From NCBI GenBank assembly GCA_964609695.1, contig CAZSSP010000001.1, positions 186,001 to 250,000 on the forward strand: a stretch of 64,000 bases of DNA, written 5' to 3'. Position numbers and translations under genes: made by a program. A model generated the notes under the pieces. The model searched no databases. It was not told where the DNA came from and worked only from the letters and a program-made list of their open reading frames with translations. Positions 35,601-44,472 of the stretch are shown here, one piece after another (position 1 is the first letter of the stretch; each line of letters starts with the position of its first letter). The DNA is from JAGNHS01 sp964609695 (GTDB lineage: Bacteria; Bdellovibrionota; UBA2428).

Positions 35601-37004
35601 ATGCAAAGCTCATACTCGATTTCCACCCTCCTCAAAGGCCAAGTTTCAGTTCCCGCTCCGATTGAAGTTCGGGGATGGCTTAGAACGCGCCGTGATTCCA
35701 AAGGTGGATTTTCGTTTCTTGAAGTCAATGATGGCTCTTGTTTTGGCAGCATACAAGTGGTGGTGCCAGGAGAACTTCCCAATTACCAAAATGAAATTTT
35801 AAAATTGTCCACGGGTTGTTCACTTCTTATCAAGGGAAAATTAGTAGCCTCTCAAGGTAAAGGGCAGAGCGTAGAAGTCCAAGCAGAATCCGTGGAAGTG
35901 ATTGGATGGGTGGACGAACCCGAAACTTATCCTGTTTCCAAAAAAGGTCATACATACGAATTCCTTCGCACGGTTGCTCATTTGCGACCACGCACTAACA
36001 CTTTTGGGGCGGTGGCAAGAATTCGAAATTCTTTGGCCCAAGCGATTCATAGATTTTTCCATCAAGAAGGCTTTTTTTGGGTTCACACTCCCATCATCAC
36101 GGCAAGCGACTGCGAAGGCGCGGGGGAAATGTTTCGAGTGAGCACACTCGACCAAATGAATTTGCCCAAAACTGCCAATGGAAAAATAGACTACACAAAA
36201 GATTTTTTTGGAAAGGAATCTTTTTTAACAGTTTCTGGCCAGTTAAACGTTGAAAGTTATTGCTGCGCTCTTAGCAAAGTTTACACTTTTGGTCCTACTT
36301 TTAGAGCAGAGAATTCCAACACCACTCGCCACCTTGCTGAATTCTGGATGATAGAACCTGAAATTGCTTTTGCTACACTTAAAGAAGATGCTGATTTAGC
36401 AGAAAAGCTTTTGAAATTTATTTTTAAAGCTGTTCTTGAAGAACGTAGTGATGATATGTCGTTTTTTGCTGAAAGAGTCGACAAAACTTGCATCACTCGC
36501 CTCGAATCTTTCATCAAAGAACCTTTTACAAGAATGGATTACACTGACGCCATCAAAGCCTTAGAAAAGTCAGGAAAATCTTTTGAATATCCCGTCAAAT
36601 GGGGAATTGATCTACAAACTGAACATGAACGATGGCTCTGCGAAGAACACGTGGGTCGACCTGTAGTGGTGATGAATTATCCTAAAGAGATCAAAGCCTT
36701 TTACATGCGGCTCAATGACGACAATAAGACTGTTGCGGCTATGGACGTTTTGGCTCCTGGTATTGGAGAAATTATCGGCGGTTCTCAAAGAGAAGATCGT
36801 TTAGATATACTCGATGCTCGTCTTGAAAAACACAAACTCAATAAATCCGATTATTGGTGGTATAGAGATTTGCGTCGATACGGCAGCGTCCCTCACGCAG
36901 GTTTTGGATTAGGATTTGAGAGAACGGTTGTTTACGTAACCGGTCTTGGCAACGTGCGCGACGTGATCCCATTCCCCCGCGCCCCCGGCCAAGCCGATTT
37001 CTAA
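35601..37004 (+). CDS. asnS: Asparaginyl-tRNA synthetase
   Basis: Class IIb aminoacyl-tRNA synthetase (467 aa, normal bacterial length) that charges tRNA-Asn. An OB-fold anticodon-binding domain (residues 1-115: VPAPIEVRGWLRTRRDSKGGFSFLEVNDGS) is followed by the catalytic domain with TPIITASDCEGAGEMF, the QLNVESY and FRAENSNTTRHLAEFWMIEPE regions (motif 2) and motif 3 GFGLGFERTVVYVTGL. AAAGGA lies upstream of the ATG. The TAA stop at 37002-37004 directly abuts the REP repeat that begins at 37005. Confidence 0.97.
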   Translation: MQSSYSISTLLKGQVSVPAPIEVRGWLRTRRDSKGGFSFLEVNDGSCFGSIQVVVPGELPNYQNEILKLSTGCSLLIKGKLVASQGKGQSVEVQAESVEVIGWVDEPETYPVSKKGHTYEFLRTVAHLRPRTNTFGAVARIRNSLAQAIHRFFHQEGFFWVHTPIITASDCEGAGEMFRVSTLDQMNLPKTANGKIDYTKDFFGKESFLTVSGQLNVESYCCALSKVYTFGPTFRAENSNTTRHLAEFWMIEPEIAFATLKEDADLAEKLLKFIFKAVLEERSDDMSFFAERVDKTCITRLESFIKEPFTRMDYTDAIKALEKSGKSFEYPVKWGIDLQTEHERWLCEEHVGRPVVVMNYPKEIKAFYMRLNDDNKTVAAMDVLAPGIGEIIGGSQREDRLDILDARLEKHKLNKSDYWWYRDLRRYGSVPHAGFGLGFERTVVYVTGLGNVRDVIPFPRAPGQADF

Positions 37005-37044
37005 AAGGCGTCTAGCGACTTTTACCGATCGACCCCCACCTTTT
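37005..37044 (+). repeat. REP-like repeat, left end of the RAYT unit
   Basis: Forty bases beginning AAGGCGTCTAGCGACTT and ending CGACCCCCACCTTTT. It begins at the base after the asnS stop codon and is inverted relative to the copy at 37722-37761. Confidence 0.88.
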
Positions 37045-37660
37045 TACAATAACGTTCAGGTGCCGGTTTAAATAATGTTCGTCTAATTCCCCTTCTAGTT
37101 TGTTCTAATTTAACTCCTAATAATTCTAAATTTATAAATTCAATTAAATCACAGGGATTGGATGGGTGAATTTCAGAAAACAATTCTTGAGGCCAAATCG
37201 GACAGCCTAATGCAAAATTTCCCGCTATCCCGCTCATTGTAGAATATTTATAATCTGCCCCTGAATTGCATAGCTTGGCTCTCACAGGATTCTGATAAAT
37301 GTATCTAAGTACATTTGCGTAATAACTTGCCTCTCTTATAAGTGACCATTTATAACGTGATGCAAATCTAAATCTCTGTGAAGCGGCTAAAACAGATATT
37401 TCTCTAGATATATTTGATTGAAAAAATTTCATGGCTTCATCAAGATTCTGATCTGGAGTTGAGCAAAGTAAATGATAATGATTACTCATTAATACAAATG
37501 CATGAATTTTTACTCCGTAGCTCCAAGATATAATTCGACAATTGTCTAGAAATATCTGCCAAACAATATCCATATCCAACCTATAAAATGCTTTATCAAG
37601 AGTCCGATTATAAACGTGATAAGGAAAAGTCTGTTCTGGAATAAATTTTCTTCTAGCCAT
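37022..37660 (-). CDS. REP-associated tyrosine transposase (Y1/HUH, RAYT)
   Basis: A 212-aa Y1-type HUH endonuclease. Visible features: N-terminal PYHVYNRTLDKAFY, the HUH motif in FVLMSNHYHLLCSTP, and the catalytic-tyrosine helix with YIYQNPVRAKLCNSG. Such enzymes cut and rejoin single-stranded REP hairpins and are thought to spread REP sequences. The C-terminus reaches into the left REP, since the stop is at 37022 and the repeat ends at 37044. The start ATG has GGGGA about ten bases upstream. The frame is intact, so it may be active. Confidence 0.92.
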   Translation of the reverse strand: MARRKFIPEQTFPYHVYNRTLDKAFYRLDMDIVWQIFLDNCRIISWSYGVKIHAFVLMSNHYHLLCSTPDQNLDEAMKFFQSNISREISVLAASQRFRFASRYKWSLIREASYYANVLRYIYQNPVRAKLCNSGADYKYSTMSGIAGNFALGCPIWPQELFSEIHPSNPCDLIEFINLELLGVKLEQTRRGIRRTLFKPAPERYCKKVGVDR

Positions 37661-37721
37661 AATAAATGTCCCCTGCAGAATTCATACCAAGCCACTTTAG
37701 ATTATATTTAACTTAGTGGTG

Positions 37722-37761
37722 AAAAGGTGGGGGTCGATGCGTAGAAGTCGCTAGACGCCTT
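37722..37761 (-). repeat. REP-like repeat, right end of the RAYT unit
   Basis: Reverse complement of the REP at 37005-37044 with three mismatches. It is followed by a short CTTCTACCTTCTACC duplication that contains, on the minus strand, the TAG stop of the BatB-like gene. Confidence 0.88.
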
Positions 37762-37768
37762 CTACCTT

Positions 37769-39583
37769 CTACCACGGTTTGCCGCGGGAGCCGTCGGAGT
37801 TGTCGCCTTGTTTTTTGCGGTCGGAGGCACGATCTTCTGCATCCGAACGAGCTTTTCGTTTTTGAATTTCTTTTTCTTCAGTCGAAACACTTTGTAAGAT
37901 TTGTTTGGCCTGATTTTCATTCACATCAGTTCCACTATATTGAGCCTTTTGTCCGGACCCTTTTTGGTAATCCTTTTTATCTTCAGAGCCGCCTTGTCCA
38001 CCTTGCTTTGCTTTGTCGCTGCCGCCACCGCCGCCCCCTCCGCCCCCACCACCGCCTCCGCTAGAGCTAGAATTCTGCTCTTCCTTTTTTAAGAGGCGAA
38101 TGATGTTGTTCCGCGTGCGCGCATCGAGTTCTTTATTTTCACTTAAAGATAAACTTTTATAATAATGCTCAAGAGCACCTGGATTTTGCTCTGCCAACTC
38201 TAATGCTTGAGCCCATTGATGTTCTATAATTTTCTTCTCTTCATTAGAAATTTTAAGCTTAAGTAAATTCTCATAAGTTTTCACAATGGGCGCCACTTCT
38301 TCGGGTTTAATTTGTTGGCCCTGTCGTTTACGATTTTCCAAAGAATGAAGTTTATTCGTAGCCCAATTAAACAAGAGAACCGGATCACTTCCTCTGGATA
38401 GGGCTTCTCCAAAATACTCTTCGGCTTGATTAAAATTCTTTTTTTCAAAAGCCCCCAATGCTCGATTATTATTCCATACACTTCGAGGATCATTGGCCAA
38501 CAAAGTCTTTGACATCAACAAAACTATAAAAAATGGAAAATATTTCCAGCCAATTCTTAATTCAGGTAAAAGGAAATCAATCAATAAAAGAATAAATGCC
38601 GGTAAAAGGAAATACATAAATCGATGCACGCGACTCATCGTTGAGCCCATTTCGCGCATGTCTCTTTTATAATTCTTTAAAGAGGCTTCTAATCGCTTCC
38701 AAGCTCCAAATCCCTCAGAGCTATAATAAACTTGGCCACCCGTTTTCTGCGCAATTTCTTTTAGTGCTTTATCTTTTAAGGTTGAAAGCACGGGCTGATT
38801 TGTTTCGGGATCTTTCACATATCCTTCTAAAGTTGTATCTTCTTTTCGAATAGGAATAGGGCCACCCTTAATAGTTCCCATGGCAATTGAATAAACTGGA
38901 ATTTTTAATTTAAGAACTCGAGCTAACGCATTTTTATAATCCTCTACGTTATCTTCGCCATCGCTCACAAGCACAATGACCTTTGAGCTCTCGCCCGCCA
39001 AGTCTTCTTGAGTATCTTTTTCTCTTAGCTCTAAAGCATCGATACATGCATCCACACCTGACGCTAAATTTGTAGATTGATCCGATATAAAATCGGAATT
39101 CATGGGCTCCATGAAATCGAGCAACGATGCATAGTCGATACTCAGGGGAGCTGCCACATATCCAGAACCCGCAAAACCCGTTAAGGCCACACGATCACCG
39201 CTTAAATTTTTTAGAAATAATGAAATTTGATTTTTAGCCTGCTTCAAACGATTAGGCGTGCTGTCTTCTGTATTCATAGATCTAGACAAATCAATAGCAA
39301 TACAAAGATCCAAGCCTTCTGATCGCATCGATTGCGCGTTTTGTCCCCACTGTGGGCCCAAGGCACTCACAACTAGCAAGGCATAGCCTGTAATTCCTAA
39401 AACATATTTTAGTGGACGATTCTTCGGTGCTTTAAAAGATTGATTACCAGCTATTAACTGAAGCCTCTTAAGCAATTGTTGTCGTTTTACATTTGCCCAA
39501 ATAACTAAAACTAAAACACACAGAAAAACTCCAACCCAAAAAAGATTTTCTGGAAAAGCAAAGTTCACACCAAAGACACTCAT
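37769..39583 (-). CDS. BatB/BatC-like VWA and TPR membrane protein
   Basis: A 604-aa inner-membrane protein of the Bat (aerotolerance) type. Helices near residues 12-30, 55-75 and 325-350 flank a von Willebrand A domain with the metal site DLSRSMN and later VSDGEDN. Residues 365-490 resemble TPR repeats (BatC-like), and the C-terminus is hydrophilic with a run of 13 glycines. This joins the parts usually encoded as BatB and BatC. It overlaps the upstream VWA gene by 4 nt (ATGA). The C-terminus RGKPW ends at a TAG lying in the sequence that borders the REP. Confidence 0.87.
   Translation of the reverse strand: MSVFGVNFAFPENLFWVGVFLCVLVLVIWANVKRQQLLKRLQLIAGNQSFKAPKNRPLKYVLGITGYALLVVSALGPQWGQNAQSMRSEGLDLCIAIDLSRSMNTEDSTPNRLKQAKNQISLFLKNLSGDRVALTGFAGSGYVAAPLSIDYASLLDFMEPMNSDFISDQSTNLASGVDACIDALELREKDTQEDLAGESSKVIVLVSDGEDNVEDYKNALARVLKLKIPVYSIAMGTIKGGPIPIRKEDTTLEGYVKDPETNQPVLSTLKDKALKEIAQKTGGQVYYSSEGFGAWKRLEASLKNYKRDMREMGSTMSRVHRFMYFLLPAFILLLIDFLLPELRIGWKYFPFFIVLLMSKTLLANDPRSVWNNNRALGAFEKKNFNQAEEYFGEALSRGSDPVLLFNWATNKLHSLENRKRQGQQIKPEEVAPIVKTYENLLKLKISNEEKKIIEHQWAQALELAEQNPGALEHYYKSLSLSENKELDARTRNNIIRLLKKEEQNSSSSGGGGGGGGGGGGGSDKAKQGGQGGSEDKKDYQKGSGQKAQYSGTDVNENQAKQILQSVSTEEKEIQKRKARSDAEDRASDRKKQGDNSDGSRGKPW
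38022..38060 (-). repeat. Poly-glycine codon run
   Basis: GGN codons encode 13 consecutive glycines in the BatB-like protein, between the TPR part and the charged C-terminal tail. It reads as a flexible linker and a possible slippage site. Confidence 0.7.
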
Positions 39584-40578
39584 GGAATTTTTCTCCAGCG
39601 TGTATGAAGTGCTACAAATTCAAGAGTCATTAAAAGCAGCGCCATTAAAATCCATGGCCATGCCTTTTCATGTACTAGAGTGAAACTTTGAGTTTCAATT
39701 TTAGTTTTTTCTAAACGATCGATAGTTCCAAAAATTTCGCCAAGCATTTTTTGTTCAGTTGCCGAGAAAAATTGCCCGTTAGCCGTTTTTGCAATATTTT
39801 GGAGAAGCTCATCATTTGCGGCATCTGTTAAATATTGGAGTTCTTCAAACTCTCGGCCAAGAGCATCTTTTCGAACGACTGGAAAAGCCACGCGTCCCTT
39901 TTTACCAATTCCTATCGCATATATTTTTATTCCATAACCCGCCGCTAAAGTGGCAGCCGTCATAGGGTCAACGCTCCCCATATTATTATCGCCATCAGTA
40001 ACCAAAACAACAATTCGAGAACGAGCCGAAGAAGTTCTTAAATGACTAACAGCCACGGCTAAAGATTGACCAATCGCCGTGCCATCTTGAAGTTGATTGT
40101 TGCTACTTCGTCTTATGGCATCTTTAAGTATGTCGTGATCAAGTGTCATGGGCACTGCCATATAAGCCTCACCACTAAAAAGCACTAAGCCAATTCGATC
40201 ATCAGCACGACGATCAATAAAACTACTGATGGTATTTATCGCAACGGTTCTTCGATTGGGTTTAAAGTCTAATGCATCCATCGATTTTGAAAGGTCAAAG
40301 CAAATAACCATATCAATAGCATCGACTGTTCTTTTAACTTTTTCCGCATGCTCTTGAGGCCGAGCTAGAGCGACAATAATAAAAGAAAGAGCCAATGTAC
40401 GAAGAATTAAATGCACCTTAAATGGGGTTGGCTTAGAAAAGCGAGGACGCTGTTTCATCCATGAATCGGTAGGATAAAAAATTCGACTTCTTAATCTAAC
40501 CCCAATTCTCTGAGTAAAAATAAAAACTAAAATTAAGGGAATAAAAAGCAAAAAAGCCTCAGGATGGGCGAAGTTCAT
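39580..40578 (-). CDS. BatA-like VWA membrane protein
   Basis: A 332-aa protein with N-terminal helices (about 7-22 and 52-70), a von Willebrand A domain with metal site CFDLSKSMD, GLVLFSGEAY and VTDGDNNMG, and a C-terminal helix near 305-325. These domains usually mediate metal-dependent protein contacts in the periplasm. Belongs to the MoxR-DUF58-Bat operon and overlaps its neighbours by 20 and 4 nt. Confidence 0.92.
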   Translation of the reverse strand: MNFAHPEAFLLFIPLILVFIFTQRIGVRLRSRIFYPTDSWMKQRPRFSKPTPFKVHLILRTLALSFIIVALARPQEHAEKVKRTVDAIDMVICFDLSKSMDALDFKPNRRTVAINTISSFIDRRADDRIGLVLFSGEAYMAVPMTLDHDILKDAIRRSSNNQLQDGTAIGQSLAVAVSHLRTSSARSRIVVLVTDGDNNMGSVDPMTAATLAAGYGIKIYAIGIGKKGRVAFPVVRKDALGREFEELQYLTDAANDELLQNIAKTANGQFFSATEQKMLGEIFGTIDRLEKTKIETQSFTLVHEKAWPWILMALLLMTLEFVALHTRWRKIP

Positions 40579-41344
40579 TCACCCTCCTTTTCTGCAAAAG
40601 TAGAAAAAGCTCGCTATAGTCTTTTAAAAAGCTTTCTCTTTCTTCTTTTGTAGGAAAATATCCTGCAAAACGAATTTGCTCAGCGCGTACAAAAAGCGCT
40701 TCTAGTTGAGCCATTCTTTGGGGATCTAATTCTTTAATTGAGTTAAGAGTTCGTACATAAGACACTAACTCTTTGCTTGTAAAATACTCGGTGTTTAGTT
40801 TTAGAGTGTCTTCTAAATAACTTCTGAATAAATTTATGGCCTCTTCATAACTGGCTCTTAACTTAACTTGCTGTGTTTCCGTTAAGAAAAGCTCAATAGC
40901 AGCATTTCCCAGTCTCATTCTAATTTTTTCTTCAACAGTGGCTTCACGTTTTTTAACTTTTTGCTTTTTAACATGAGCGCCTTTTCTATAAAAAATATAA
41001 GCAGCCGCGGAGGCAAAGATAACAAGAATTCCTACGACTAACCAAAAAATCCAGCCAGGATAGGCTATTTCAAATGGGTTTAGAGGATCAAACTTTTTAA
41101 TTTTATCGGCATCTTTTGGTAATTCGATTTTAACGGAAATCTGTTGCTGTGAACTTGCACAAGGATATTCAAGAGTTAATTCTCCCGCTTTTAAAAATCC
41201 CACTTGCATAGTTTTGTCATGAATAGACACGACTACGGCTAATGCTTTTTCAAGATTGGGCAATCTCTGCCCAACATGCATCCCTGGAGCCAATCCATCA
41301 GGACATGTTAAATCCATAAGCTTCCCTGGAGGAATGTTTTCCAC
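40559..41344 (-). CDS. Single-pass membrane protein of the Bat operon (DUF4381/BatD-like position)
   Basis: A 261-aa protein with one clear membrane helix (about residues 93-118, YPGWIFWLVVGILVIFASAAA) between an N-terminal beta-rich extracytoplasmic part and a helical cytoplasmic part of about 140 residues. It occupies the slot that DUF4381-type genes fill between DUF58 and BatA in similar operons. GTG start overlaps the DUF58 stop as TAGTG. No signal peptide is visible at the N-terminus, so topology is uncertain. Confidence 0.78.
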   Translation of the reverse strand: MENIPPGKLMDLTCPDGLAPGMHVGQRLPNLEKALAVVVSIHDKTMQVGFLKAGELTLEYPCASSQQQISVKIELPKDADKIKKFDPLNPFEIAYPGWIFWLVVGILVIFASAAAYIFYRKGAHVKKQKVKKREATVEEKIRMRLGNAAIELFLTETQQVKLRASYEEAINLFRSYLEDTLKLNTEYFTSKELVSYVRTLNSIKELDPQRMAQLEALFVRAEQIRFAGYFPTKEERESFLKDYSELFLLLQKRRVNELRPS

Positions 41345-42216
41345 TAGCGTCGCTTCCTTCTTTCAAAAAACATTCTGAGAGTTCGTCCGTAATCTTCTTC
41401 TGGAGTCAGAGTCATCAACTCTGCTCCAGCTTTGCGAAAAACATCTTGCGCCATCAATCGACGAGTTTCGTAATGCTGAAATAAATAATTTCTTAAAGTA
41501 TCAGAGCTTCCATCCAAAGTAGCAGGCCGAGATCGTTCCGAACTTTCGATTTCAATAAACCCCCATGGAGGAACCTGCCATTCGCGAGGATCTTCAACAA
41601 CAAAACAAGCAAATTCATGCAATAAAGAAGTTCTTCTTAAAACTTTTTCATCGGGGAGCACTTCTAAATCTGTGAGCAAAAAAACCAAAGATTGTTTTTT
41701 TAAAACTTGATCGAGCTGACGAAGCGCCATGCTAGGATCGGTGCCATGCCCCTTGGGTTCAAAGGCCACGATGTCGCGAATAATTCTTAGTAGTTGAGTT
41801 CGACCTTTTGCAGGAGGCACCACTCTTTCTATTTGATCAGAAAACATTAGCAATCCAAATTTATCCTGAGCGTTCATAGCTGAGACGGCCAATGTCGCCG
41901 CAATTTCTGCAAGTCTTCGAGCTTTGGAAGCTCCCCATGGGCCCTTCCGCAATGAAGCGCTCACATCGACCACTAAAAATAAAGTTCGCTCTCTTTCTTC
42001 TTCAAAAAGTTTTATAACTGGGTCCTGTGAACGTGCACTTACAGTCCATGAAATATGTCGCACATCATCGCCATACACATATTGCCTAAATTCACGAAAT
42101 TGCATTCCCGTTCCTCGAAATGCCGACAAATAAAGACCCGCCATTCCGTCTTGGACAATTCTCCGCGCGCTCACCTCAATATCTTTTACAAGTTTGAGAA
42201 GCTCGCTTTGAGTCAC
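41344..42216 (-). CDS. DUF58 VWA-like protein
   Basis: A 290-aa protein of the DUF58 family found next to MoxR ATPases. It shows the GTGMQFREFRQYVYGDDVRHISW family signature (shown here in part) and a VWA-like metal site VVDVSASLRKG followed by GLLMFSDQIE. It is thought to be the adaptor linking the MoxR AAA+ chaperone to its client. Overlaps MoxR by 4 nt and the next gene by 1-3 nt. Confidence 0.93.
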   Translation of the reverse strand: MTQSELLKLVKDIEVSARRIVQDGMAGLYLSAFRGTGMQFREFRQYVYGDDVRHISWTVSARSQDPVIKLFEEERERTLFLVVDVSASLRKGPWGASKARRLAEIAATLAVSAMNAQDKFGLLMFSDQIERVVPPAKGRTQLLRIIRDIVAFEPKGHGTDPSMALRQLDQVLKKQSLVFLLTDLEVLPDEKVLRRTSLLHEFACFVVEDPREWQVPPWGFIEIESSERSRPATLDGSSDTLRNYLFQHYETRRLMAQDVFRKAGAELMTLTPEEDYGRTLRMFFERRKRR

Positions 42217-43205
42217 GGGGCAGCTACCGTACTAAGAACCTTTCGAATGACTGTTTGAGTATTCACGTCTTCAGCTTCAGCTTCAAACGACAAAATAATT
42301 CTATGTCGTAGAACATCCGCCGCAATGCTTTTCACATCGTCTGGAGTTACAAATCCTCGGCCTTCTAAAAAAGCTTTGGCTTTAGAAGCGCGAGCTAATG
42401 AAATCGTAGCCCGTGGTGAAGCCCCAATTGAGACAAAGCGCTTGAGATCTTCGAGACCTTTCTTGCCTTCTGGCTCACGAGTCGCGAAAACTATATCTAA
42501 AATATAATCCTTAACTTTTTTATCCATATAAATGGCTGAGCAAAGACTTCGTGCTTTTAAAATCTGTTGTGCGTGAGCCACGGCTTTCGTTGTAGGATTT
42601 TCATTCGAGGATTGAGTTTCCAAAACTCTCATTTCTTCAGCTCTATTGGGATAGTTCACCTGAACCTTAAACATGAAACGATCCATTTGTGCTTCTGGCA
42701 ATGGATAAGTTCCCTCTTGTTCAATGGGGTTTTGTGTAGCTAACACAAGGAAGGGTTCTTCGAGTCGATAAGTTTGATCGCCAATTGTAACTTGCTTTTC
42801 ACCCATACACTCAAGGAGTGCTGCTTGGACCTTAGCAGGAGCGCGGTTGATTTCGTCGGCAAGTAATATGTTAGTAAAAACGGGACCACGTCGCGCGCTG
42901 AAGTCACCGCTTTTTTGATTAAAAATCATTGTTCCCGTTAAATCGCTTGGAAGTAAGTCTGGAGTGAATTGCACTCGACTAAAATTCACATCGAGCACTC
43001 GTGCCACACTCTTAACAGTTAGTGTTTTAGCTAAGCCCGGCAAGCCCTCAAGCAAAACGTGACCGCCCGTAAGCAAGCCCATGAGTATACGCTCAACCAT
43101 AACGCGTTGACCCACGACAATTTTGGCCACTTCCTCTTGGGCCTCCTTAAGAAAGGCGCCTTCTTGTTTAATCAATTCAGTTAGACGAGCAACTTCTGGA
43201 TTCAT
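42213..43205 (-). CDS. MoxR-family AAA+ ATPase
   Basis: A 330-aa AAA+ ATPase, first gene of the Bat operon. Walker A is EGLPGLAKTLTVKS, Walker B LLADEINRAPAKVQ, sensor 1 ATQNPIEQEGTYPLPEAQMDRF (in part) and sensor 2 ASPRATISLARASKA. MoxR proteins act as chaperones that mature or insert metal centres in VWA-containing complexes. It is divergent from the membrane protein at 43227 with only about 20 bases between start codons, so their promoters overlap the coding ends. Confidence 0.95.
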   Translation of the reverse strand: MNPEVARLTELIKQEGAFLKEAQEEVAKIVVGQRVMVERILMGLLTGGHVLLEGLPGLAKTLTVKSVARVLDVNFSRVQFTPDLLPSDLTGTMIFNQKSGDFSARRGPVFTNILLADEINRAPAKVQAALLECMGEKQVTIGDQTYRLEEPFLVLATQNPIEQEGTYPLPEAQMDRFMFKVQVNYPNRAEEMRVLETQSSNENPTTKAVAHAQQILKARSLCSAIYMDKKVKDYILDIVFATREPEGKKGLEDLKRFVSIGASPRATISLARASKAKAFLEGRGFVTPDDVKSIAADVLRHRIILSFEAEAEDVNTQTVIRKVLSTVAAP

Positions 43206-43226
43206 CTGTTAAATTCTAAGAGATAG

Positions 43227-44057
43227 ATGAAGAAGTTTAAAGGCACAGAGCTTTCTTTCTTCTTTTGTTTTTTAAGAAGCATGGGTTTTCACATGCTCTT
43301 TGCAACATTTTGGGGAATATGGGGATTCTTAGCGCTCGACAGAAGCCTTTCGATCGCTCTTTTTCTTTGGGCGCTCATTGTTGGACCCTTCATTTTTCTC
43401 ACTTTACTTTGTTTTAAAAGACCTTATACCGGCCAAGGTTTAAAAAAGATCCATTATGATAAATACCCAATACTAACTCGTGAATTTTTTAAAAATCTGA
43501 TTAAAGTGCCTGGCCCCTACCCTATTGTATACACTTACCCCTCAAATGAGATCGCTTACGCTTGGCTAGAACATCCTATAAAACAAAAACAAATTCTGAT
43601 TATAAGTAGCGCACTTTTAAATTCCGACAAAAAAACTTTTATTTTCTATTGGAACAACATATGGAATGAAATCGCACAAAAGCCCCGCGAATTTCGTTGG
43701 CTCAGAAGTTTCGAATGGAGCCTTTGGATGTCTAATGGTCTCCCCTTAGCTCTTTGCGTGAGCATTTTAGAAAAAACCATGCAAATTTTAAAATTAGATG
43801 GAGTTCCCCGACCCTCAACTTGGCTCCAAAGATGGTGTTGGAGTTTGAAATACCTTTGGTTTGAACACCTTCAAGAAGGCAGCCATGAGGAACTTCCCAT
43901 GAGCAGCACGCTGACCGCAGAAAAGCTTGAACTAGCGGCTCCGATTGTTTGGGGCAATGTTCTTTGGGGTGTGTGGTTTAAAGTAGCCAACAAAGGCATT
44001 CACCCTGCCTGGAAAATACTAACGCATGGCGATGCCTTCATGCCGGACCCCGTTTAG
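43227..44057 (+). CDS. Membrane protein of unknown function
   Basis: A 276-aa protein with two adjacent hydrophobic helices near residues 14-65 (LFATFWGIWGFLALD, ALFLWALIVGPFIFLTLL) followed by a soluble part rich in Trp. It has no zinc-protease motif despite a superficial resemblance to M48 membrane peptidases. Divergent from moxR. About 140 AT-rich bases follow before the DUF1844 gene. Confidence 0.65.
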   Translation: MKKFKGTELSFFFCFLRSMGFHMLFATFWGIWGFLALDRSLSIALFLWALIVGPFIFLTLLCFKRPYTGQGLKKIHYDKYPILTREFFKNLIKVPGPYPIVYTYPSNEIAYAWLEHPIKQKQILIISSALLNSDKKTFIFYWNNIWNEIAQKPREFRWLRSFEWSLWMSNGLPLALCVSILEKTMQILKLDGVPRPSTWLQRWCWSLKYLWFEHLQEGSHEELPMSSTLTAEKLELAAPIVWGNVLWGVWFKVANKGIHPAWKILTHGDAFMPDPV

Positions 44058-44195
44058 AATTTTAAAAGATTCATAAAATTTAAATAAAAAAATATTTAGA
44101 ATTTTGAGCTATCTACTGAAATATTCTTCCAATTAAAATTGTCAAAATATTTGGGCCTTTTCTTGCCCCCTCCGCGGCACTATATTGTGACTTAT

Positions 44196-44459
44196 ATGAG
44201 CGATAAAGATACAGCTCCAGCACTTTTTTCAACTTTTGTTATGGGCTTAGCTTCTGCGGCTATGATTGAGTTAGGTCTGATTGAGGATCCCAATAACAAA
44301 ACTAAAAGCAAAAATCCTCAGCTCGCACGACAACACATAGACTTACTCGTAATGTTTGAGGAAAAAACTAAGGGCAATTTAAGCTCAGATGAATCCCAAC
44401 TGCTTAAAAGTGTCATCACTGACCTCAGATTACACTTTGTAAAATCCACACAAAAGTAA
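44196..44459 (+). CDS. DUF1844 protein
   Basis: An 87-aa protein with the DUF1844 pattern: ALFSTFVMGLASAAMIELGLI, then ARQHIDLLVMFEEKTKGNLS and a C-terminal helix with DLRLHFV. Function unknown. The start was placed at the ATG at 44196 because family members begin just before the conserved LF-x-TFV helix; an upstream TTG at 44139 would add 19 unrelated residues. TATATT at 44181-44186 could be a -10 box, implying a nearly leaderless transcript. htrA follows 13 bases after the stop. Confidence 0.8.
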   Translation: MSDKDTAPALFSTFVMGLASAAMIELGLIEDPNNKTKSKNPQLARQHIDLLVMFEEKTKGNLSSDESQLLKSVITDLRLHFVKSTQK

Positions 44460-44472
44460 AGGAGAAATTCAA

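Larger units (their letters stand above)
37005..37761. mobile_element. RAYT unit: REP-flanked tyrosine transposase
   Basis: A 212-aa REP-associated tyrosine transposase lies between two 40-bp inverted repeats (37005-37044 and 37722-37761) that match at 37 of 40 positions by hand alignment. Each repeat starts with AAGGCGTCTAGCGACTT and ends with ATCGACCCCCACCTTTT. The unit sits between the stop codons of asnS and the Bat-operon gene. Related repeat pairs occur without a transposase at 48511-48651 and, diverged, at 63393-63553. Confidence 0.85.

Noticed and set aside
38022..38060. GC-rich period-3 run as a possible CRISPR or promoter element
   Set aside because: It is simply a polyglycine codon run inside the BatB-like gene; no spaced repeats are present and no cas genes are in the window.
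44139..44195. TTG start giving a 106-aa DUF1844 protein
   Set aside because: The extra 19 residues include an implausible Pro-rich stretch, while family members begin near the ATG at 44196.
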